Shown: positions 37,928 through 46,572 of the stretch, piece after piece | Layout: every line of letters begins with the position of its first letter | Numbering within the stretch: position 1 is the stretch's first letter | NCBI RefSeq assembly: GCF_903903185.1 | Contig: NZ_CAIUXT010000012.1 | Coordinates: forward strand, 1-50,494 | DNA: 50,494 bases | Direction of reading: 5' to 3' | Origin: an uncultured Rhodoblastus sp. | Lineage (GTDB): Bacteria > Pseudomonadota > Alphaproteobacteria > Rhizobiales > Beijerinckiaceae | Translations under genes and position numbers: made by a program | The notes under the pieces: model-generated | Database searches by the model: none | Told to the model about the DNA's origin: nothing | Seen by the model: only the letters and a program-made list of their open reading frames with translations

Positions 37928-38922
37928 GGCTTCGTCGCTCCGCGCAAGATGACCAAATCCCAGGGCGCCTCGCCGACCTGCACCGATTTGACTACTTTCA
38001 GCGCCGCGACGTCGATCACCGAGACGTCGTTGGAAACGCCATTGGTCGTCAGCAGAAATTTGTCGTCGGGCGTGAATGCGGCGTGCCAGACGCGCTGGCC
38101 GACCAGCAGGATTTTCAGCACTTGTCGGGTTTTAACATCGACCGCCGCCACGCGATTGGCCGGGCCGAGTGCGACGAAGGCGAGCTTGCCGTCGCGTGAA
38201 ATATTGATCCCCACCGGCTGAATGTTTTCAGCTTTGAGGCCGGGAACCTCGAACCTGACCCTGTCGATGATCTTGCGCGTCGCCGCATCGAGGATGACGA
38301 CATTGCCGCCGATCTCCGCCGAGACCCATACTTCCCTGCCGTCCGGGGTGAAGGCGGCCATGCGCGGCCGCGCGTCCACCAGCACATTGGCCAAGACTTT
38401 ACGTTTTTCGACATCGACGAAATGCGCCATGTTGGTGGTCTCGGTCGTGGCGACGACGAGTTTGCCGTCCGGGCTGACGGCGAGGCCTTCCGGCTCGACG
38501 CCGACCCGCACGGAGCCTAGCGGGTTCTTCGTCGCCAGATCGATGAAGCTCAGGTAATTGCTGTCCTCATTGGTGACGAACAGGGTCTTGCCGTCGGGCG
38601 AAATGTCGATCCGCTCGGGGTCGCGCCCGGCGGGAAAATCACCGGTGACGGTCAGGCTTTGCGGGTCGATCGTCGCGATCTTGTCGTCGTCGCCGAGCGC
38701 CACATAAAGGGTCCCGCCGTCCGGGCTGGCGACGAGGCCGCGCGGGCGCTGGCCGACGGCAATGGTTTTCTTCACGCTCAGCGTTTCGGTGTCGAGCACG
38801 GTGACGCTATTGCCCTTTTCGTTGGTGATGAAGGCCAGATCGGCGCGCGCCGGGGCGGCGGACAGCGCCGCAAGCAGGAGTGCGCGCCAGAGGATTGAAC
38901 GAAAATTTATTTCAGACGGCAT
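37924..38922 (-). CDS. YVTN-type beta-propeller protein, PQQ-catabolism associated
   Basis: A 332-residue periplasmic protein with signal peptide (1-27, LLAALSAAPARA) and seven YVTN-like blades. Repeated units show the pattern SPDG-K/T-L-x-V-x-x-ED/DD with IDL/IDPQ strands (for example GLVASPDGGTLYVALGDDDK, RIDISPDGKTLFVTNEDSN, GLAVSPDGKLVVATTET). It corresponds to the propeller family seen with PQQ-dependent alcohol dehydrogenases and their ABC systems. Its exact role is unknown. It overlaps the ATPase start by 4 bases and the substrate-binding gene by 16 bases. Confidence 0.9.
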   Translation of the reverse strand: MPSEINFRSILWRALLLAALSAAPARADLAFITNEKGNSVTVLDTETLSVKKTIAVGQRPRGLVASPDGGTLYVALGDDDKIATIDPQSLTVTGDFPAGRDPERIDISPDGKTLFVTNEDSNYLSFIDLATKNPLGSVRVGVEPEGLAVSPDGKLVVATTETTNMAHFVDVEKRKVLANVLVDARPRMAAFTPDGREVWVSAEIGGNVVILDAATRKIIDRVRFEVPGLKAENIQPVGINISRDGKLAFVALGPANRVAAVDVKTRQVLKILLVGQRVWHAAFTPDDKFLLTTNGVSNDVSVIDVAALKVVKSVQVGEAPWDLVILRGATKP

Positions 38923-40154
38923 TTCGACTCCGGTCGATCGGTTCCGAGCGTGTCCAGTTCGGAGAATTGATGCATGAATCCATCCTGCGGCGAAAGCGAA
39001 ACCACATTGCGCCCGTCCGACAGCAGGATGGGCTGGCGCAATTGCAGGTTCCAGTCGCGCAGGGTCAGTTTCCGGCCCTTGAAGGCGGCCAGAGCGAAAT
39101 CGGGCGACAGCAGATGGGCGCGCAAGCTGGCCGGGTCGCTCGCCGCGCCATGCGAGGCGGCCTCGCCGATCATGCGCGCCGCCGTCCAGCCGTTCATGTC
39201 GAGCGGGCTCATCGGGCGAAAGAACCTGCGCTCGAAGCGCTGCTGCAACTGGGTCGCGCCCCAATTCTCGTTGGAGGCGTCCCAACTCGCCGGGACAAGG
39301 CCGGCGGAACCGGCGACGGGGCGCGGGTCCCAGTTCCGATAGGGCAGATATTCGGCGAACACCGCGCTCTCATCCGCCGCGACCAGAACGTCATGGGCCG
39401 GCGCGCCTTGGGTGAAGGCGGGCATTTCCCTCTGCACCTGGGTGACGCCGCTGTCCGAGCGCCGCGCGCCGCCGCGATCCTCGTAAACCCGCTCCTCGAC
39501 GATTTTGGCCCCCAGACGCGCCGCCGAGCGTTGGAGCGCTTCGGCCCACAGGCGGTCGCGCGGATGCGAGCCCACGACCAGAAACCATTTGCGCCATTGT
39601 CTCCACACCAGATATTGCGCGAGGGCGTCGGCCAACATCGAACGCGTCGGCGCGACGTGGACGATATTGAGTCGGCAGGATTCCTCGCGCAAGAAGTCGT
39701 CGGGAGCGCCGATGTTGAAGATCAGCGCCTTCGCGCCCGCCGGGCTGTCGGCGGCCTTGAGCAAGGCTTCGGCCGGCAGGTCGGCGAGAATGAAGCTGGC
39801 GCCCTGTCCGGCCAGGTCGGCCAGTGCGGCGGCGGCGTCCTCGCCTGTTTTCAGCCGGCGCGAGACCAGCGCATAGGACTGGCCCAGAAATTCCCCGGTG
39901 ACGGCGTCGTCGTCCACGCCGATCTGCGCCCCGGCCTCGCCGTCGTTTTCGGCGGGGACGAGCAGGCGCGAAATGGCCGAGCCTTTTTCCGCGCGGCGCA
40001 GATAGCCGATGACGATTTTCTGTTGCGCGGCGGATTCCGCCAAAGGCGTTTCGGCCACGGGCGATTGCGCCGCGCGCGACGGCGCGGCCCCATTGGCAAG
40101 TGCGAACAGCAGGCCGATTGCCAGACAGCGCCCGGAAAACCGTCGTCCATTCAC
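38907..40154 (-). CDS. ABC transporter substrate-binding protein, PQQ-dependent alcohol dehydrogenase system
   Basis: A 415-residue periplasmic protein related to branched-chain amino-acid-type binding proteins (receptor family ligand-binding fold), but of the PQQ-associated subgroup. Signal peptide about 1-28 (LAIGLLFALANGAAPSRAAQ), then KIVIGYLRRAEKG, GASFILADLPAEALL, FNIGAPDDFLREESCRLNIVHVAPTRSM and the C-terminal WNLQLRQPILLSDGRNVVSLSPQDGF. I chose a GTG start at 40154, seven bases after GGAGG; a TTG at 40157 is possible. First gene of the cluster. No PQQ-dependent dehydrogenase gene is adjacent. Confidence 0.88.
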   Translation of the reverse strand: MNGRRFSGRCLAIGLLFALANGAAPSRAAQSPVAETPLAESAAQQKIVIGYLRRAEKGSAISRLLVPAENDGEAGAQIGVDDDAVTGEFLGQSYALVSRRLKTGEDAAAALADLAGQGASFILADLPAEALLKAADSPAGAKALIFNIGAPDDFLREESCRLNIVHVAPTRSMLADALAQYLVWRQWRKWFLVVGSHPRDRLWAEALQRSAARLGAKIVEERVYEDRGGARRSDSGVTQVQREMPAFTQGAPAHDVLVAADESAVFAEYLPYRNWDPRPVAGSAGLVPASWDASNENWGATQLQQRFERRFFRPMSPLDMNGWTAARMIGEAASHGAASDPASLRAHLLSPDFALAAFKGRKLTLRDWNLQLRQPILLSDGRNVVSLSPQDGFMHQFSELDTLGTDRPESKCRLK

Positions 40155-40365
40155 CAAGGCGCCTCCCCGGCGGCTCTGCCGCTTGCCGTTCCATGATTTA
40201 GCCCTAGCGACAGGAAAGTCTAGCCGTTCCGGCGCCTCCGCCGCAATCTTTCCATCCCGGCGCCTTATAACAATTGTGTTTCGATCAATGCGCGGAGGTT
40301 GCGGAAGGGATAGGCTCAAATCCTCATCAGCCTTTCCAAGACGTCCTTTGGGGTGAAACTGGCCG

Positions 40366-41469
40366 ATGGCCCAAAAAACCGATTTCGACGCCGAGTGGAT
40401 GAAACTTCTTTGGCCCGGTCTGTTGGCCGCCGAAGCCGGCGCCGCCGTGGCCCGGCGGATGCTCGGCGCCTTTTCGCCGCCTGCCGCCGCGCCGGCGCCG
40501 CCGCCCGAACCGGTCTGGGCCACGCCAAACAACATCGTGCTGGAGCTTGCCGCGGCCAGATTGCGGCGATTTTCCGTCGCGGCGGTCCAAAGCGGGCGGC
40601 GGCCGGTGGTGGTCTGCGCGCCCTTCGCGCTGCATGATGCGCGGATTGCGGATCTTTGCGAGGGCCACAGCCTGATGGCGACGCTTGGTGCGGGCGCGGC
40701 GCCGCTCTATCTGGTGGACTGGCTTTCGGCCAAACCGGCGCAAAGCCAGCGGGGCATCGACGATTTTCTTTCCGATCTCAATATATTCGTCGATGAGATC
40801 GGCGGCGCGGCGGATTTCGTCGGCCTTTGCCAGGGCGGCTGGCTCAGCCTGATCTATGCCGCGCGTTTCCCTGAAAAAGCCGGCAAACTGGTTCTCGCGG
40901 CGGCGCCCATCGACATCGAGGCCGGCGAGTCGCGGCTTTCCGCGCTGGCGCGCTCGACGCCGATCGAGAGCTTTCGCGAACTCGTCCGACTCGGCGAAGG
41001 TCTCGCGCGGGGAGGGCAGGCGATGCGATTCTGGCGCTTCGAAATGCAGAACCTTGAGCGGATTCACCAATGGCTGCAAAGCGAGTCGCCGCCCGATTCG
41101 CCGCAATTTCACGCCAAGGTTGAAGCTTTTCGCGCCTGGAGCGCCCACGTTCTCGACCTGCCGGGCGCCTATTACCTCGAAGTGGTCGAAAAATTCTACA
41201 AACGCAACGAACTGGCGCGCGGCCAATTCGTTGCGCTCGGCAAGACCATCGATCTCAGAGAAGTGCGCCATCCGATCTATCTGATCGCGGCGCGCGACGA
41301 CGAGGTGACGGCGCCCGAACAGACTTTTTCCTGCGCCCGGCTGGTCGGGACGCCGCGCCCGGCGATCCGGCGAAAAACCGCGCCCTGCGGCCATTTGTCG
41401 CTGTTCGTTGGCGCGCAGTCGTTGCAAGAGCTCTGGCCGGACGTGGTGGACTGGCTGGCGGCGCCGTAA
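40366..41469 (+). CDS. PhaC-like alpha/beta hydrolase (PHA synthase-related)
   Basis: A 367-residue alpha/beta-fold protein with a PHA-synthase-style lipase box, GLCQGGW (Cys155), and probable triad partners Asp in AARDDEVTAPEQ (near 311) and His in PCGHLSLF (343). VDWLSAKPAQ, FVGLCQGG, DLPGAYYLEVVEKFYKRNELA and GQFVALGKTIDLREV parallel PhaC and PhaZ-like proteins. The size matches class III PhaC subunits (about 355-365), but no phaE is next to it. It may be a divergent synthase or a depolymerase. Its ribosome site is weak. Confidence 0.78.
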   Translation: MAQKTDFDAEWMKLLWPGLLAAEAGAAVARRMLGAFSPPAAAPAPPPEPVWATPNNIVLELAAARLRRFSVAAVQSGRRPVVVCAPFALHDARIADLCEGHSLMATLGAGAAPLYLVDWLSAKPAQSQRGIDDFLSDLNIFVDEIGGAADFVGLCQGGWLSLIYAARFPEKAGKLVLAAAPIDIEAGESRLSALARSTPIESFRELVRLGEGLARGGQAMRFWRFEMQNLERIHQWLQSESPPDSPQFHAKVEAFRAWSAHVLDLPGAYYLEVVEKFYKRNELARGQFVALGKTIDLREVRHPIYLIAARDDEVTAPEQTFSCARLVGTPRPAIRRKTAPCGHLSLFVGAQSLQELWPDVVDWLAAP

Positions 41470-41528
41470 AATGGCTTTTGCAGGTTTTATCGCTATATAG
41501 AGCGCTGTTTCTCTTTCAGGATTTTTCC

Positions 41529-42272
41529 TTGTCCGAACCCGAAGCGGCCTCGCCCGCGCCCGAACCCGTGCTCTGCGCGCATTGCGCCAAGCCGGAATTT
41601 CTCTGTATCTGCGAGTCCGTCGAACCGTTGCAGACCCGCACGGCCCTGTTGATCCTGCAGCATCCTCAGGAGCAGGACCGCGAGCTTGGCACGGCGCGGC
41701 TCGCCCATGTCGCGCTCAAAAATTCGACGCTCAGGATCGGCCTGTCCTGGCCGAGCCTGTCCAAGGCGCTCGGGCGCGAGGCCGATCCGGCCGAATGGGC
41801 GGTGCTGCATCTGGGCGCCGCAACCGCCGACCTGCCGCGCGACCGCGAAGTGGTGGTGCTCGACAAGAAGGGCGCTCCGGTTCCCGATCAGGACAAGGCG
41901 CTGGCCGGGATCAAGGGCGTGGTGATTTTCGACGGCTCCTGGGCGCAGGCCAAGACCTTGTGGTGGCGCAACGCCTGGGTGCTCAAGGGGCGCCGTCTCG
42001 CGCTGAACCCCCAAAATCCTTCGCTTTATGGAAAGTTGCGCCGCGAACCCCGCCGCGAAGCGCTCTCGACCATCGAGGCGGCGGGCTTGACGCTGGCGCG
42101 GCTCGACCGCAAGCCGGAAATCGAAAAATCCTTGAGCGTGGTTTTCGCCCGATTGCTCGACAAATACAGGGCGGCTCTGGCGCAAGGCCTGATCGGCCAG
42201 CCGAAACCCTCAGGCAAACGGCGCGCGCCCCGGCGCCTCAAAAAGCCGAAATCAGCGCCGCCGGCCGCGTGA
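41529..42272 (+). CDS. DTW domain protein, probable tRNA aminocarboxypropyltransferase
   Basis: A 247-residue DTW-domain protein. The family uses SAM to make acp3U in tRNA. The zinc motif C-x2-C-x4-C-x-C is CAHCAKPEFLCIC (about 16-28), followed by LLILQHPQEQDRELGTARL. The DTW block reads VVIFDGSWAQAKTLWWRN, so the D-T-W triplet is D-G-S-W. The C-terminal tail is Lys/Arg/Pro-rich. There is no in-frame ATG anywhere in the protein-coding part; TTG at 41529 behind AGGA is my best start, and an upstream TTG at 41478 is the alternative. The 3' end overlaps the convergent DUF2809 gene by 21 bases. Confidence 0.88.
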   Translation: MSEPEAASPAPEPVLCAHCAKPEFLCICESVEPLQTRTALLILQHPQEQDRELGTARLAHVALKNSTLRIGLSWPSLSKALGREADPAEWAVLHLGAATADLPRDREVVVLDKKGAPVPDQDKALAGIKGVVIFDGSWAQAKTLWWRNAWVLKGRRLALNPQNPSLYGKLRREPRREALSTIEAAGLTLARLDRKPEIEKSLSVVFARLLDKYRAALAQGLIGQPKPSGKRRAPRRLKKPKSAPPAA

Positions 42273-42674
42273 TTTTTTAATAAAGTTTCCCGCGAACAGG
42301 GCGTCGAGGCCGAAGGCCGCCGCGAGACCCGCGCCATAGGCGAGAAAGTTCCAGTAGGAAAAGACTTTTCCGAGCAGCCAGGCGCCGACCGGCGTCAGGC
42401 GAAACACGTCGAGCGCCGGCGTATGGCTGAGTTTCGAGACCTCGACCAGAACGCAGACCAGCGCGGCGACGAACAGGATCTGGTTTTGCGGACGCGAGCG
42501 CAACAACAGCGCGACCAGGAAATAGACCAGCGCGGCCCACAAGGCCCAATAGCCATAGTGGATGTAAGAAGCCGGGATATGGTGGGACGATCCATGGAGA
42601 CGCAGCCAGGCCCCGCCGGCGATGACGGCGAGCGCAAGGAGGAGGCGTTTGGCGGGCAGGGACGCGAGAATCAT
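42252..42674 (-). CDS. DUF2809 family membrane protein
   Basis: A 140-residue protein with four TM helices (about 8-24, 42-60, 66-82 and 105-125). The arrangement [34 protein letters not shown], then EVSKL and the [31 protein letters not shown] segment match DUF2809, of unknown function. It ends in a basic tail (KKSRGRRR). Convergent with the DTW gene, 21-base overlap of 3' ends. The start at 42674 is the only ATG near the expected N-terminus. Confidence 0.8.
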   Translation of the reverse strand: MILASLPAKRLLLALAVIAGGAWLRLHGSSHHIPASYIHYGYWALWAALVYFLVALLLRSRPQNQILFVAALVCVLVEVSKLSHTPALDVFRLTPVGAWLLGKVFSYWNFLAYGAGLAAAFGLDALFAGNFIKKSRGRRR

Positions 42675-42809
42675 CGCCCTGTGTCGCCAAAAAACAGGTT
42701 TTGTGCAAGACGAGAAGGCGGGGATTTCGCGGGAAATCCCGTTGGTTTTCCGGTCCGGCGAACTATGCTAAAGGTTTTCTCCGCTTTCCCCGACATTGAA
42801 GGACGCCGC

Positions 42810-44012
42810 ATGTCGCTGGCATTCGAGGCCGCGCCGCAGGGCTTGGTCCAGACGACCGACCTGAACGCCAAACCGTCGCTGCTGGGCCTGACCCGCGCCG
42901 GAATGGCCGAGGCCTTGCGCGCCATCGATACGCCCGAACGCGAAATCCGCATGCGCGTGGCGCAGCTCTGGCACTGGATTTATTTTCAGGGCGCGCGGAA
43001 TTTCGACGTCATGCTCAATGTCTCGAAAGTCATGCGGCAGAAATTGGCCGAACATTATTCACTCGCGCGCCCGCAGGTGGTCGAGGAGCAGGTTTCCGTG
43101 GACGGCACACGCAAATGGCTGATCCGCATGGCCCCGGTCGATGCGCTCGATAAGGGCGCCGAAGTCGAATGCGTCTATATTCCCGAAAGCGACCGCGGTA
43201 CGCTTTGCGTGTCGAGCCAGGTCGGCTGCACGCTTAACTGCGCGTTCTGCCATACCGGCACGCAAAAGCTGGTGCGCAACCTGACAACACAGGAAATCGT
43301 TGCGCAACTGGTGGTGGCGCGCGAAATGCTCGGCGATTTCCCCGGCCTGACGCCGCCGGACAATGGGATGATTCCCTCGGGCGAGGGCGTGCGCGCGGTG
43401 TCCAACATCGTCTTCATGGGCATGGGCGAGCCGCTCTATAATTTTGAAAATGTCCGCGACGCCGTCGATATATTGTCCGATGGCGACGGGTTGTCGCTGT
43501 CGAAGCGCCGCATTACGGTTTCGACCTCGGGCGTCGTGCCGGAGATCGAGCGGCTCGGCGCGGAATCGGGCGCGGCGCTCGCCATTTCGCTCCATGCGGT
43601 GCGCGACGAATTGCGCAATAAACTGGTGCCGCTCAACCGGAAATATCCGATAAAAGAGTTGATGCAGGCCTGCCGCGACTATCCCGGCGCGTCGAATGCA
43701 AGGCGGATCACCTTCGAATATGTGATGCTCAAGGGCATCAACGATTCTCCAGCCGAGGCGCGCGAACTGGTGCGCCTGCTCAAGGGCGTTCCGGCCAAGA
43801 TCAACCTGATCCCGTTCAATCCCTGGCCCGGCGCGCCTTACGAATGTTCGGACTGGGAGACGATCGAGAAATTTTCCGACATTGTGTTCAACGCCGGCTA
43901 CGCCAGCCCGGTGCGCACCCCGCGCGGCCGCGACATTCTCGCCGCCTGCGGCCAACTCAAGAGCGAGACGGAAAAGCTGCGCGCCAGAGCGCGGCTGGCG
44001 GCGGAACTATAA
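42810..44012 (+). CDS. rlmN: Dual-specificity 23S rRNA/tRNA methyltransferase RlmN
   Basis: A 400-residue radical SAM enzyme that methylates C2 of A2503 in 23S rRNA and A37 of some tRNAs. The iron-sulfur cysteines are Cys140, Cys144 and Cys147 in [63 protein letters not shown] and the C-terminal [16 protein letters not shown] (methyl-carrying Cys) are all present. I chose the ATG at 42810 with AAGGA seven bases before it; an in-frame ATG at 42765 is possible. Monocistronic by layout. Confidence 0.97.
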   Translation: MSLAFEAAPQGLVQTTDLNAKPSLLGLTRAGMAEALRAIDTPEREIRMRVAQLWHWIYFQGARNFDVMLNVSKVMRQKLAEHYSLARPQVVEEQVSVDGTRKWLIRMAPVDALDKGAEVECVYIPESDRGTLCVSSQVGCTLNCAFCHTGTQKLVRNLTTQEIVAQLVVAREMLGDFPGLTPPDNGMIPSGEGVRAVSNIVFMGMGEPLYNFENVRDAVDILSDGDGLSLSKRRITVSTSGVVPEIERLGAESGAALAISLHAVRDELRNKLVPLNRKYPIKELMQACRDYPGASNARRITFEYVMLKGINDSPAEARELVRLLKGVPAKINLIPFNPWPGAPYECSDWETIEKFSDIVFNAGYASPVRTPRGRDILAACGQLKSETEKLRARARLAAEL

Positions 44013-44016
44013 CAAT

Positions 44017-44065
44017 CCCCTCACCCTGAGGAGCCTGCATTAGCAGGCGTCTCGAAGGGCGAGGG
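44017..44065. repeat. Dispersed palindromic repeat, copy 1
   Basis: CCCCTCACCCTGAGGAGCC begins the element. An inner hairpin GCCTGC/GCAGGC (44033-44048) and a GTCTCGAAGGGCGAGGG end follow. This layout is shared by many intergenic repeats of Rhizobiales; here it lies just after rlmN. Confidence 0.6.
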
Positions 44066-44117
44066 AGTCGTTGGCCACGACGTTCCCGCCGCGATGTTTA
44101 GCAGGTTTCGGCCGCTG

Positions 44118-44160
44118 CCCTTGGTGAGAAGCGCCCAGCGGGCGCTCCTCACCATGAGGG
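44118..44160. repeat. Dispersed palindromic repeat, copy 2
   Basis: CCCTTGGTGAGAAGCGCCC, loop AGC, then GGGCGC and CTCCTCACCATGAGGG. The inner stem is GCGCCC/GGGCGC and the outer arms are GGTGAG/CTCACC. It is the same type of element as 44017-44065 and sits directly before the ohr 3' end. Confidence 0.6.
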
Positions 44161-44179
44161 TTTGGGGACGAAGGATTCC

Positions 44180-44623
44180 TCACGCCCCCACCACCTCCAG
44201 ATGAAACGGGATGTTGCCGCGCGTGGCGTGGCTGTAGGGGCAGACGTTCTCATGCGCCTCTTCGACCAGTTTGCGCAATTCGGCGGTCGGGAGCGTCGGC
44301 GACGCCACTTTCATCTCGACCGCGATCCCGAACCCGCCGCCTTCGCGCGGCCCGACCGAGACCTTGGCCGTCACCGTCGCATCGGTCAGCTTGACCTTGT
44401 GCTGCGAGGCGACGAATTCCAGCGCGCCGCCGAAACAGGCGGCGTAGCCGGCGGCGAACAAATGTTCGGGCGTCGTCGTGCCGGGGCGTCCGGGGCCGCC
44501 CATGCCTTTGCGCACGGAAAGATCGACGCTGACCGATCCGTCGTCGGTTTCGGAATGGCCATTGCGGCCGCCAGTCGAATGGGCGATGGCGTGTTCGAGC
44601 GGTTTGATCGTATAGGCGGTCAT
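44180..44623 (-). CDS. ohr: Organic hydroperoxide resistance protein (Ohr, OsmC family)
   Basis: A 147-residue thiol peroxidase that reduces organic hydroperoxides using lipoyl-type thiols. The peroxidatic Cys63 lies in GYAACFGGALEFVA and the resolving Cys128 in AHENVCPYSHATRGN, both with the right context for Ohr rather than OsmC. The conserved Arg of the active site is in GGPGRPGTTTPEHLFAAGY. No OhrR regulator gene is adjacent. The gene is monocistronic, convergent to the repeat cluster after rlmN. Confidence 0.95.
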   Translation of the reverse strand: MTAYTIKPLEHAIAHSTGGRNGHSETDDGSVSVDLSVRKGMGGPGRPGTTTPEHLFAAGYAACFGGALEFVASQHKVKLTDATVTAKVSVGPREGGGFGIAVEMKVASPTLPTAELRKLVEEAHENVCPYSHATRGNIPFHLEVVGA

Positions 44624-44866
44624 GACAGGCTCCCCGGGTTTTCCCGATCCTCCTTTAACCCGTCAGCGCCTGTCGAGGTTCCGCCATCGCCGGATGGAAG
44701 CGATCTTTCGGACGTTTTGGAATCGAGCTAGACTGGACGAATCATGCGGCTCTGAAGCCTGCCTCCGCAACAAAGCGCGGCAGGGAACGCCCGGCGGACG
44801 GCCTCAACCCGTCGTGGCTGGTCGTGAACCGGAATTGCCGCTCGGGCGCCGCAAGGAGAATGAACC

Positions 44867-45388
44867 ATGTCGCTATCCTGCCGCTCGGAACGCAGCCTCG
44901 TCAGTCACGACGAATACGCCATCGTCCTGCTCAGCCACCATCCCGCGATCTACGACGCCGGCAGCGATGCGTTGCGCGACGCCCGCAAGCAATTGCGCGC
45001 GCTGCAGGAACGCGAAGCCACATTCTCCAGGCAGAACCGCCGCGCGGCGCGCGGCAAGGCGGAGCCGCGCGGCGGCAATTTTCCGGGAACCTATGAGCGT
45101 CCCAAACAGCGCAAGCAGGTTTTCGCCGCTGCGGTCAAACGCATCAACGGCGAACTGGACCGCCGCGCCAAGATCGAGGCGCGCAACGCCAATGTCGAGG
45201 CGGCGCGCAAGGCGCTGGCGCTGCGCCGCGCGGCGAATTTCGCCACCCATCCTGCCGCCGGCGACACCGCCAACCCCGGCTTTAACCCTGTGTCGGTCTC
45301 GCGGCGGCGCCCGATCGTCACCGGCAAGCGGGTCGGCAGCGTGTCGCAGGCGGTCAAGGCTTCGCAGGCGCGCCGCGACTCCCGCTGA
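44867..45388 (+). CDS. Unknown basic, Ala/Arg-rich protein upstream of helicase
   Basis: A 173-residue soluble protein, strongly basic, with helical segments rich in Arg/Ala/Glu (about 35-65 and 85-125: RDARKQLRALQEREATFSRQ, KRINGELDRRAKIEARNANV). The tail has VSRRRPIVTGKRVGSVSQAV. No membrane segment or signal. The ATG at 44867 follows AAGGAGAATGAACC. I do not recognise it. The composition suggests nucleic-acid binding. It ends 31 bases before the helicase gene and is probably co-transcribed with it. Confidence 0.7.
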   Translation: MSLSCRSERSLVSHDEYAIVLLSHHPAIYDAGSDALRDARKQLRALQEREATFSRQNRRAARGKAEPRGGNFPGTYERPKQRKQVFAAAVKRINGELDRRAKIEARNANVEAARKALALRRAANFATHPAAGDTANPGFNPVSVSRRRPIVTGKRVGSVSQAVKASQARRDSR

Positions 45389-45419
45389 TCGCGATTGCTC
45401 GCCCCGAGACAGGAACATC

Positions 45420-46514
45420 ATGGACTGGTCGGCGCAGCAGGAACAGGCGCTGGGCGCCGTGGCCGGATGGATCGCCGCGCCCGGCGCGCCGCAGATATTC
45501 CGCCTGTTCGGCTATGCGGGCACCGGCAAGACCACGCTCGCCCGGCATATTGCCGAACATGTCGACGGCGACGTGCAGTTCGGCGCCTATACCGGCAAGG
45601 CGGCGCTGGTGTTGCGCTCGAAGGGCTGCGGCGAGGCGCGCACCATCCACTCGATGATCTACCGCCCAAAAGATACGGACAGCGAGGAGCCGAGCTTTGT
45701 TCTCAACGAGGACAGTCCGGCGTCGAAAGCCAGCCTGATCGTCATCGACGAATGTTCGATGGTCGATGCGGAGCTTGGCCGCGACCTTCTGTCGTTCGGC
45801 AAGAAGGTGCTTGTGCTCGGCGATCCCGCGCAATTGCCGCCGGTCAAGGGCGGCGGTTTTTTCACCGATCACGAGCCCGACATCATGCTGACGCAAGTGC
45901 ATCGGCAGGCGGCGGACAACCCGATCGTGCGACTGTCGATGACCGTGCGGGCCGGGGAAAGGCTGAAGATCGGCGATCATGGCGCCATGCGGGTGGTGTC
46001 GCGCAACGCCATCGATGCCGATCTGGTGAAAAACGCCGATCAGGTGCTGGTCGGCCTCAACAAGACGCGCCGCGCCTATAACAAGAGGCTGCGCGAATTA
46101 TTGGGTTACAAGGGACTGATGCCGGAAGTCGGCGAGAAACTCGTGTGCCTGCGCAACGACAAGACCAAGGGCCTGCTCAATGGCGCGGTGTTTCGGGTCG
46201 CCAAGTCGCTCGGCTTGCGCCAGCGCCGCTTCCGCTTTTCACTCACGGCAGACGACGCCTCGGGCGCAAAGCCGATCCGGGTCGGGGTGCTGCCGGCGTT
46301 TTTCGAGGGCGGGGAAGAAAGCCTGTCCTATGCGCAGCGGCGCGAATCCGACGAATTCGACTTTGGCTACGCTTTGACCGTGCACAAGGCGCAAGGCTCG
46401 CAATGGGACCATGTCGTGCTGTTCGACGAGAGCTGGGCCTTTCGCGAGAACCGCGAGCGCTGGCTCTATACCGGCGTCACGCGCGCGGCCAAGACCCTGA
46501 CAGTGGTGGTGTGA
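45420..46514 (+). CDS. RecD/Dda-like ATP-dependent DNA helicase
   Basis: A 364-residue SF1B helicase. Walker A is FGYAGTGKTTLAR (about 31-41), motif II is LIVIDECSMVDAELG, motif III is VLVLGDPAQLPPV, and motifs V/VI are GYALTVHKAQGSQWDHVVL and WLYTGVTRAAKTL. Only the core is present, without RecD N-terminal domains, so the closest shape is the short Dda/AAA_30+UvrD_C_2 type seen in phages and many Rhizobiales. Start at 45420 behind AGGA. The preceding basic protein may be a partner. Whether it is a phage remnant or a host gene is unclear; its composition matches the neighbourhood. Confidence 0.88.
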   Translation: MDWSAQQEQALGAVAGWIAAPGAPQIFRLFGYAGTGKTTLARHIAEHVDGDVQFGAYTGKAALVLRSKGCGEARTIHSMIYRPKDTDSEEPSFVLNEDSPASKASLIVIDECSMVDAELGRDLLSFGKKVLVLGDPAQLPPVKGGGFFTDHEPDIMLTQVHRQAADNPIVRLSMTVRAGERLKIGDHGAMRVVSRNAIDADLVKNADQVLVGLNKTRRAYNKRLRELLGYKGLMPEVGEKLVCLRNDKTKGLLNGAVFRVAKSLGLRQRRFRFSLTADDASGAKPIRVGVLPAFFEGGEESLSYAQRRESDEFDFGYALTVHKAQGSQWDHVVLFDESWAFRENRERWLYTGVTRAAKTLTVVV

Positions 46515-46518
46515 AGGC

Positions 46519-46545
46519 AAAAAGGCCCCCGCCGAAGCGGGAGCC
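46519..46545 (-). terminator. Rho-independent terminator of the PAP2/PEP-CTERM gene
   Basis: On the minus strand, GGCTCCCGC, loop TTCG and GCGGGGGCC form a 9-base-pair stem (one U-G pair) followed by TTTTT. It lies 28 bases after the minus-strand stop at 46573 and immediately past the helicase stop. Confidence 0.88.
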
Positions 46546-46572
46546 TACGCAAAGTTCAAGCAGCTTTCGCGA

